Assembly: GCA_045648765.1 (NCBI GenBank)
Contig: JAZROQ010000001.1
Location: 1 to 53,803 of the forward strand
Length of the DNA stretch: 53,803 nt
From: RGIG3009 sp045648765
GTDB taxonomy: Bacteria > Bacillota > Clostridia > Oscillospirales > Acutalibacteraceae
Direction: 5' to 3'
Made by a program: the position numbers and the translations under genes. Every line of letters begins with the position of its first letter. Within the stretch, counting starts at the first letter, position 1. The notes beneath the pieces are model-generated. The model did not search any database, had not been told where the DNA came from, and saw nothing but the letters and a program-made list of their open reading frames with translations. Below, piece after piece: positions 48,908 through 53,803 of this stretch.

Positions 48908-49603
48908 TTAACTCCTAAAATAACTTAGTTTCTTTTCCAATCGTCCTAACAGTATGGTAAGTAATCCGACAAACAACAGATAAAATATACCGGTGTAGAA
49001 CAAGGGCCACACCAAAGCTTTGGTGGCGGCAAGTTCTTTGGCTTGCTTAATAATCTCACTTACCATAATGCAGTTAGCAAGCGCTGTGTCTTTAATCAAC
49101 GTGATAATTTCGTTTGACATAGGCGGAACAATGCGCTTGACAACTTGTTTTAAAACGATTTTACGAAACACTTGTGATTTTGTGAGCCCTAACACGTAAC
49201 CAGCTTCGTATTGACCACGGGAAATGCTTTCAATACCGCCGCGATAGATTTCCGAAAAGTAGCAAGCGTAGTTTAAAACAAAGGCGATGAGAACGGCTAC
49301 CACACGTCCGGTATCCATGATGTTATAGTTCATGAACATGTATTTATCGATGTAACTGAAAATGGGTTTATCAAACAATAAACCGGGAACGTAGTAAATG
49401 ATAAAGATTTGAAGCATCAACGGTATGCCGCGCACAATCCAAACGATAACCTTGGAAACCGCTTGCAAGGGCTTGAATTTGCTCATAGAACAAAAAGCAA
49501 TAGGCAATCCAAGTGGGGCGCCCAACAACAACGTTACAGCAAAAATCAGCAACGATATGTAAAATCCGTCAAGTAAAAATTTGGTTACTTCCCAAAAAGT
49601 CAT
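48908..49603 (-). CDS. Polar amino-acid ABC transporter, permease subunit
   Basis: 231 aa with about five membrane helices. The HisM/GlnP-type region IVWIVRGIPLMLQIFIIYY and the coupling loop YFSEIYRGGIESISRGQYEAGYVLGLTKSQVFRKIVLKQ are typical. GGGGAG precedes ATG. It sits between the binding protein and ATPase genes. Confidence 0.95.
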   Translation of the reverse strand: MTFWEVTKFLLDGFYISLLIFAVTLLLGAPLGLPIAFCSMSKFKPLQAVSKVIVWIVRGIPLMLQIFIIYYVPGLLFDKPIFSYIDKYMFMNYNIMDTGRVVAVLIAFVLNYACYFSEIYRGGIESISRGQYEAGYVLGLTKSQVFRKIVLKQVVKRIVPPMSNEIITLIKDTALANCIMVSEIIKQAKELAATKALVWPLFYTGIFYLLFVGLLTILLGRLEKKLSYFRS

Positions 49604-49615
49604 AGTATACTCCCC

Positions 49616-49655
49616 AATAAGGCGAACAACCCTTTTGGGGCTGTTCGCCTATCAT
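49616..49655 (-). terminator. Intercistronic hairpin in the ABC operon
   Basis: On the minus strand AGGCGAACAGCCC pairs with GGGTTGTTCGCCT around CAAAA. The weak T content suggests an attenuator or RNA stabiliser, the usual way of making more binding protein than permease. Confidence 0.65.
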
Positions 49656-49680
49656 AGTAAATGTTGTTTATTAAATTTGT

Positions 49681-50517
49681 TTATTTCTTTTGGTCAGCAA
49701 AGTTTTTGATGGCGGTATTTGCAACGCCGTATTTGTCTGCCAAAGCAGCGATGGTACCGTCGGCACCCAGTTTTTCTAATTGTTCGTTGACTTTGGCGGT
49801 TAAGTCGCTACCTTTTTTGAAGCCGATAGCATAGTACTCAACGTCGCTGGATAAACCTTCTACAATTGCCAAGTCGGCGTAGTCACCTTTGCCGGCATAG
49901 CTTTTTGCTAATTGAGCATCCAACACAGCAAAATCAGCGGTGCCGCCGATAACCTCGGTCAAGCATTCGGTTTGAGCAGTAAAGCCTTTGAAAGTAGCGC
50001 CTTTAAAGGTTTTAGCATAGGTTTCGCCGGCGGAACCTTTTTCACCGACACCTAATTTACCTTTCAAATCTGCTGCCGAAGCAATGCCGGCATCTTTTTT
50101 GGCAACAACCACTTGGCGGTTTTCCATGTAGTTGTAAGAAAAGTCAACCTTTTGAGAGCGTTGTACGCCGTCATCGTCGTCGGCAACATTAGCGGTGAAA
50201 CCGTTCCAAATACAATCAATGGTGTCCGAATTCAAATCGGTGTATTTGTTTGCCCAAACAATTTCTTGGAAAATGACTTTGTAGCCTAAGTTGCCAAAAA
50301 CTTTTTCGGCGAGTTCGGTGTCGTAACCGACCAATTTGCCGTCGGCATCTTTGAAGTTCATGGGTTCATAAATGGTGTAACCGACCGTGATTACTTTTTG
50401 TTGGGTGTCGCCACCGGTAGGATTGGTGACAACGTCATCATCCTTAGCTTTGCCGCAACCGGCGAAGCATGCGATAATCATTAATACAGCCAAAGTAAGT
50501 GCAAAAAAGCGTTTCAT
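49681..50517 (-). CDS. Polar amino-acid ABC transporter, substrate-binding lipoprotein
   Basis: 278 aa from ATG 50517 (AGGAGG about 9 nt upstream). A lipoprotein signal ends CFAGC (Cys near residue 20), followed by a short acidic linker. The family-3 binding fold includes ITVGYTIYEPMNFKDADGKLVGYDTELAEKVF, IWNGFTAN, VDFSYNYMENRQVVV and LGVGEKGSAGETY. The amino acid cannot be named from sequence; homologues bind polar residues or cystine. Confidence 0.93.
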   Translation of the reverse strand: MKRFFALTLAVLMIIACFAGCGKAKDDDVVTNPTGGDTQQKVITVGYTIYEPMNFKDADGKLVGYDTELAEKVFGNLGYKVIFQEIVWANKYTDLNSDTIDCIWNGFTANVADDDDGVQRSQKVDFSYNYMENRQVVVAKKDAGIASAADLKGKLGVGEKGSAGETYAKTFKGATFKGFTAQTECLTEVIGGTADFAVLDAQLAKSYAGKGDYADLAIVEGLSSDVEYYAIGFKKGSDLTAKVNEQLEKLGADGTIAALADKYGVANTAIKNFADQKK

Positions 50518-50556
50518 AATAAATCCTCCTAAATATGTTTGTTTTGGTGTATTCAC

Positions 50557-50585
50557 ATTATACTCTACCACGTTAGCAAAGTAAA
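50557..50585 (-). promoter_or_regulatory. Promoter of the amino-acid ABC operon
   Basis: On the minus strand TTTACT (50585-50580), 17 nt, TATAAT (50562-50557). Confidence 0.68.
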
Positions 50586-50591
50586 GTGAAA

Positions 50592-50640
50592 AAACAAAAA
50601 AAGACCCCGTTTCTCTGTTTTGAACAAGAAACGGGGTTGC
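50592..50640 (-). terminator. Terminator of the EamA gene
   Basis: On the minus strand CCCCGTTTCT and AGAAACGGGG enclose a 12-nt loop and are followed by a long T run. Confidence 0.85.
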
Positions 50641-50663
50641 GTATTGGTGAAAAGAAACAAAAC

Positions 50664-51569
50664 CTAAGCTTTTCCCTTGCGTGATAAGGGCTTAATTGGG
50701 ATGTTTGCCAATGTGACTGCGGAAAACATCAAAATGCAACCGCAAATTTCACGGGTGGAAAGGGTATCGCCAAGCAAAACCCAACCGGTCAACACAGCGA
50801 AAACAGATTCCAAACTTAAAAGCAAGGTGACAACGGTGGGGTTCGCATCTTTTTGTGAAATGATTTGTAAAGTGTAGGCAATGCCGCTGGAAAACACGCC
50901 TATATATAAAAGGGGAGCCCAATGTTTGAGGATTAACGAAAGGGAAGGAGTTTCAAATGCGAACATCAAAATCGTACTCAAGATAGCCACGGTGAAGAAT
51001 TGTACACACGAAAGATGAATACCGTGAACATCTTGGAGTCGGTCTACCAACAAAATTTGAAAAGCAAAAAAGACGGCGCATAATAGAATCAGTAGATCAC
51101 TCGGCGCAATGCTAAAACCATCGGTAATGCAAAGTAAGTACAATCCTATTAGCGCTATGCCAATGCCGATCCAAACGGTGTAGGGTGCACGTCGGCGGAA
51201 AAAGATGCCTAATATCGGCACTAAAACAACGTAAAGGGAAGTGATGAACCCTGCTTTCCCGGGGTCGGTTTCGCCTATGCCTGCTTGTTGCAAGTTGGCG
51301 GCGGCGGTCAATAAAATGCCACAACCAATACCGCCCCATATTAAACGTTTATAATAGTGGTTGCGATTTTCAGCAGGAATGCTCATCTTTTTGCGCAGGG
51401 CAAATGACAATAATAAAATTGCAAAAGCCCCAATCCAAGAGCGAACCGCGTTAACAGTAAAAGGCGGCAAATCTCTAGCGGCGATATCTTGCGCAACAAA
51501 AGCAGAGCCCCAAATAAAAGCAGCTAAGAGGGGACAGAGCGTTGCTCGAAATGTGACACGGTTTGACAA
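50664..51569 (-). CDS. EamA/DMT-family exporter
   Basis: 301 aa from TTG 51569 (AGAGGA 7 nt upstream; the frame runs open to 51629 without a site). Ten membrane helices in two EamA repeats: LLAAFIWGSAFVAQDIA opens the first, DLLILLCAVFFAFQILLVDRL the second. Family members export amino acids, metabolites or purines. Own promoter; monocistronic. Confidence 0.9.
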   Translation of the reverse strand: MSNRVTFRATLCPLLAAFIWGSAFVAQDIAARDLPPFTVNAVRSWIGAFAILLLSFALRKKMSIPAENRNHYYKRLIWGGIGCGILLTAAANLQQAGIGETDPGKAGFITSLYVVLVPILGIFFRRRAPYTVWIGIGIALIGLYLLCITDGFSIAPSDLLILLCAVFFAFQILLVDRLQDVHGIHLSCVQFFTVAILSTILMFAFETPSLSLILKHWAPLLYIGVFSSGIAYTLQIISQKDANPTVVTLLLSLESVFAVLTGWVLLGDTLSTREICGCILMFSAVTLANIPIKPLSRKGKA

Positions 51570-51600
51570 AACAATTCCTCTTTTCAAAAAAACTTGTACT

Positions 51601-51629
51601 ACTATACCACATTTCGATAAAAAGTGCAA
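51601..51629 (-). promoter_or_regulatory. Promoter of the EamA gene
   Basis: On the minus strand TTGCAC (51629-51624), 17 nt, TATAGT (51606-51601). Confidence 0.7.
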
Positions 51630-51642
51630 CTATCTTAAACTC

Positions 51643-51671
51643 TTGACAGAACAGAAAAATGTGGGTATTCT
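51643..51671 (+). promoter_or_regulatory. Promoter of the flippase gene
   Basis: TTGACA (51643-51648), 17 nt, TATTCT (51666-51671), diverging from the EamA promoter. Confidence 0.7.
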
Positions 51672-51706
51672 ATTTGGTGTGAAATAAAAGAAGGGAGATA
51701 TGTAAT

Positions 51707-53089
51707 ATGGATAAGTACAAACGTCTTTTGTCAAATACCGTGATATTTGCCATCGGTACGTTTAGTTCTAAATTGCTTTCTTTCTTTTTAACGCGTTTAT
51801 ATACCGAATTACTAACCCAGGGACAATACGGTGTTACGGATATGCTCCAACAAAGCGGGAATTTGTTGTTGCCGTTAATTACTTTGGGGATTACTAACGC
51901 GGTTGTACGGTTTGGGTTGGATAAAGGCGTACGGAAAAGCGATGTTTTTACTACGGGATTGCTTTCGCTTTTCGGTGGCGGAATATTGCTTTTGCTTATC
52001 AATCCGTTGTTGTCTAAAATCCCTTTGATCACAGATTACACTTGGTTGTTGTGTGCTTTTGTGTTTTCTTCCTCGTTGCGTTCGCTTTGTGCGCAATTTG
52101 TTCGTGCGCAAAATCGTGTCAAACTTTTTGCGATTGACGGCATTTTAAGTACGGTTACTACCATTGGCTTTAACATCCTTTTTTTGGTTGTGCTGCGGTG
52201 GGGTATATTGGGCTATATGCTCTCTATTATTTGTTCGGATTTGCTGTCGGTGGTGTTTTTAACAATCACAGCGCGGTTATATCAGTTTATTAACTTTCGT
52301 TCTTTGGATTTCTCGGTGCTTCGTTCAATGCTCAAATATGCTATTCCTATGATACCCAACACGGTTTTGTGGTGGATTACGAATGTGTCCGATCGCTACT
52401 TGGTGGCGGGTTTCTTGGATGAATCGTTTACCGGTTTATACGCTGCAGCCTATAAAATCCCATCCTTAATTATGTTGGCATCCGGTATCTTTATGGATGC
52501 TTGGCAAATTTCCGCTGTGACGGAAGAAGAAGATCGAAGCACTTTCTATACCAGAATTATGTCATTATACAGTGCGCTTTTGTTTGTGATGGCGTCTGGA
52601 ATTATTGTTTGTACGCGTTGGATTCCTCACGTGCTGTTTGCAACCGAATATTACAGCGCGTGGAGATATATTCCGCTTTTGGTTATTTCCATGGTGTTTA
52701 CGTGCATGGTCAACTTCTTGGGAAGTATATATATGGTAGAAAAGAAGAGTATGCGTTCTCTGGTTACCGCTCTTATCAGCGCAGTGACAAACATAGTGCT
52801 GAACGTTCTGTGGATTCCTCGATACGGTGTAAATGGAGCGGCCGCAGCAACCTTGGTTTGTTATCTGATTGTGTTTGCGGTTCGTGTGTGGGATACCAAA
52901 CGATATATACGAATTAAATGGAATTATCTGCGCTTGATTTTGTGCACGGCATTACTTTTAGTGCAAACAACATTATTGCTTTGTGAAGTACCGTTTACAA
53001 GCATTTTCCAACTGGTTTTATTTAGCTTAGTTTTGCTTTTGTGCGGCAAGGAATTTTGGCTTGGTATTCGTAGATTTTTGCGCCGATAA
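51707..53089 (+). CDS. Wzx-like polysaccharide flippase (MATE/MOP superfamily)
   Basis: 460 aa with about 12-14 membrane helices. The N-terminus FAIGTFSSKLLSFFLTRLYTELLTQGQYG, middle YAIPMIPNTVLWWITNVSDRYLV and GLYAAAYKIPSLIM match oligosaccharide flippases that move lipid-linked sugar units for capsule or wall polymers. No glycosyltransferase genes are beside it. GGGAG lies about 10 nt before ATG. Confidence 0.9.
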   Translation: MDKYKRLLSNTVIFAIGTFSSKLLSFFLTRLYTELLTQGQYGVTDMLQQSGNLLLPLITLGITNAVVRFGLDKGVRKSDVFTTGLLSLFGGGILLLLINPLLSKIPLITDYTWLLCAFVFSSSLRSLCAQFVRAQNRVKLFAIDGILSTVTTIGFNILFLVVLRWGILGYMLSIICSDLLSVVFLTITARLYQFINFRSLDFSVLRSMLKYAIPMIPNTVLWWITNVSDRYLVAGFLDESFTGLYAAAYKIPSLIMLASGIFMDAWQISAVTEEEDRSTFYTRIMSLYSALLFVMASGIIVCTRWIPHVLFATEYYSAWRYIPLLVISMVFTCMVNFLGSIYMVEKKSMRSLVTALISAVTNIVLNVLWIPRYGVNGAAAATLVCYLIVFAVRVWDTKRYIRIKWNYLRLILCTALLLVQTTLLLCEVPFTSIFQLVLFSLVLLLCGKEFWLGIRRFLRR

Positions 53090-53116
53090 AAAATTGAAAA
53101 AATTTTTAAAAAAGTG

Positions 53117-53145
53117 TTGACAAAAGCTTTTCCCAGTGATAATAT
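53117..53145 (+). promoter_or_regulatory. rRNA operon promoter
   Basis: TTGACA (53117-53122), 17 nt, TAATAT (53140-53145). Start point would be near 53152. Confidence 0.82.
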
Positions 53146-53151
53146 ATATAG

Positions 53152-53363
53152 GCTATCTCGCAAAACGAGACAGCAAAGGACCTTGAAAATTAAACAATGT
53201 GAAAGAAAGAACGAACACACAACCCGTAATTTCTTAAAAAAAGAGATTCGAAAAGAATCCGGTCAATGAAAATTGACGAAACGCGACGCAAAGCGTCGAA
53301 ACGAAGAGCCAAAGAGCTTTTCTGAACAAAGATGTTTAGTGCATAAAGCACTGGATATACAAC
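53152..53363 (+). other. 16S rRNA leader
   Basis: About 210 nt of transcribed leader. It contains GACCTTGAAAATTAAACAA (the form usual in Clostridia) and small hairpins such as GACGC-AAA-GCGTC, GAGCC/AGCTTTT and GTGC-ATAAA-GCAC, probably for nut-type antitermination and RNase III processing. No gene. Confidence 0.75.

Positions 53364-53803
<440 letters not shown>

Overview
The window looks like a chromosomal segment of a spore-forming, moderate-GC Firmicute of class Clostridia, most likely the Oscillospiraceae/Ruminococcaceae side. The evidence is the partial 16S rRNA gene at the right end, an alpha/beta-type small acid-soluble spore protein (SASP), TTG/GTG starts with strong GGAGG ribosome binding sites, crisp TTGACA-17-TATAAT promoters, and the order DUF512-der-plsY-gpsA. 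Gene names come from motif recognition; no database search was run.

Left part (1-7.4 kb): a partial tlyA diverges from an overlapping operon of NUDIX hydrolase, CDF cation transporter, ATP-grasp ligase and HTH membrane protein. A shortened DUF47 (PhoU-like) gene and an orphan mazF follow. Next comes a minus-strand pair, an Ldh2-type malate/lactate dehydrogenase and an NAD-type malic enzyme, behind a 5' UTR with a long hairpin. Together these two could run an oxaloacetate-malate-pyruvate shunt.

7.4-19.5 kb: tRNA-Leu(GAG), a remarkable array of small hairpins, an AT-rich DUF2019-like gene, then housekeeping genes: hflX, a long prs, a D-Ala-D-Ala carboxypeptidase, pgi, a P-loop protein, DUF177-rpmF, and DUF512-der-plsY-gpsA.

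19.5-24.6 kb (minus strand): an amino-sugar operon led by an unusual fusion, an N-terminal XRE-type helix-turn-helix joined to a full-length phosphoglucosamine mutase (GlmM). It is followed by a GlmU-like acyltransferase lacking the uridylyltransferase domain, and by nagB. A perfect palindrome overlaps the operon's predicted -10 element, so the enzyme may sense flux and repress its own operon. tRNA-Gln, a SASP, a beta-lactamase-like lipoprotein and a small acidic protein follow.

24.6-34.3 kb: a yybP-ykoY (Mn2+) riboswitch precedes a P-type ATPase. A tRNA-Leu(CAG) gene follows whose 5' part is present in three copies and whose promoter has been pushed away by hairpin-rich repeats. Then come an AT-rich GNAT gene, an AGCS symporter, a GPH sugar symporter and a GH2 beta-galactosidase.

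34.3-53.8 kb: acyl-ACP thioesterase, secreted nuclease, transglutaminase lipoprotein, DegV, DUF6062, fba, polA, tsaE-tsaB, upp, fucI, an SGNH esterase, an amino-acid ABC transporter, an EamA exporter, a Wzx-like flippase, and the start of an rRNA operon. Sugar-related genes (GH2, GPH symporter, fucI, nagB, SGNH esterase) fit a gut bacterium feeding on host or plant glycans.

The strongest candidates for something new are the HTH-GlmM fusion with its operator, and the two hairpin-module repeat regions beside the two tRNA-Leu genes.
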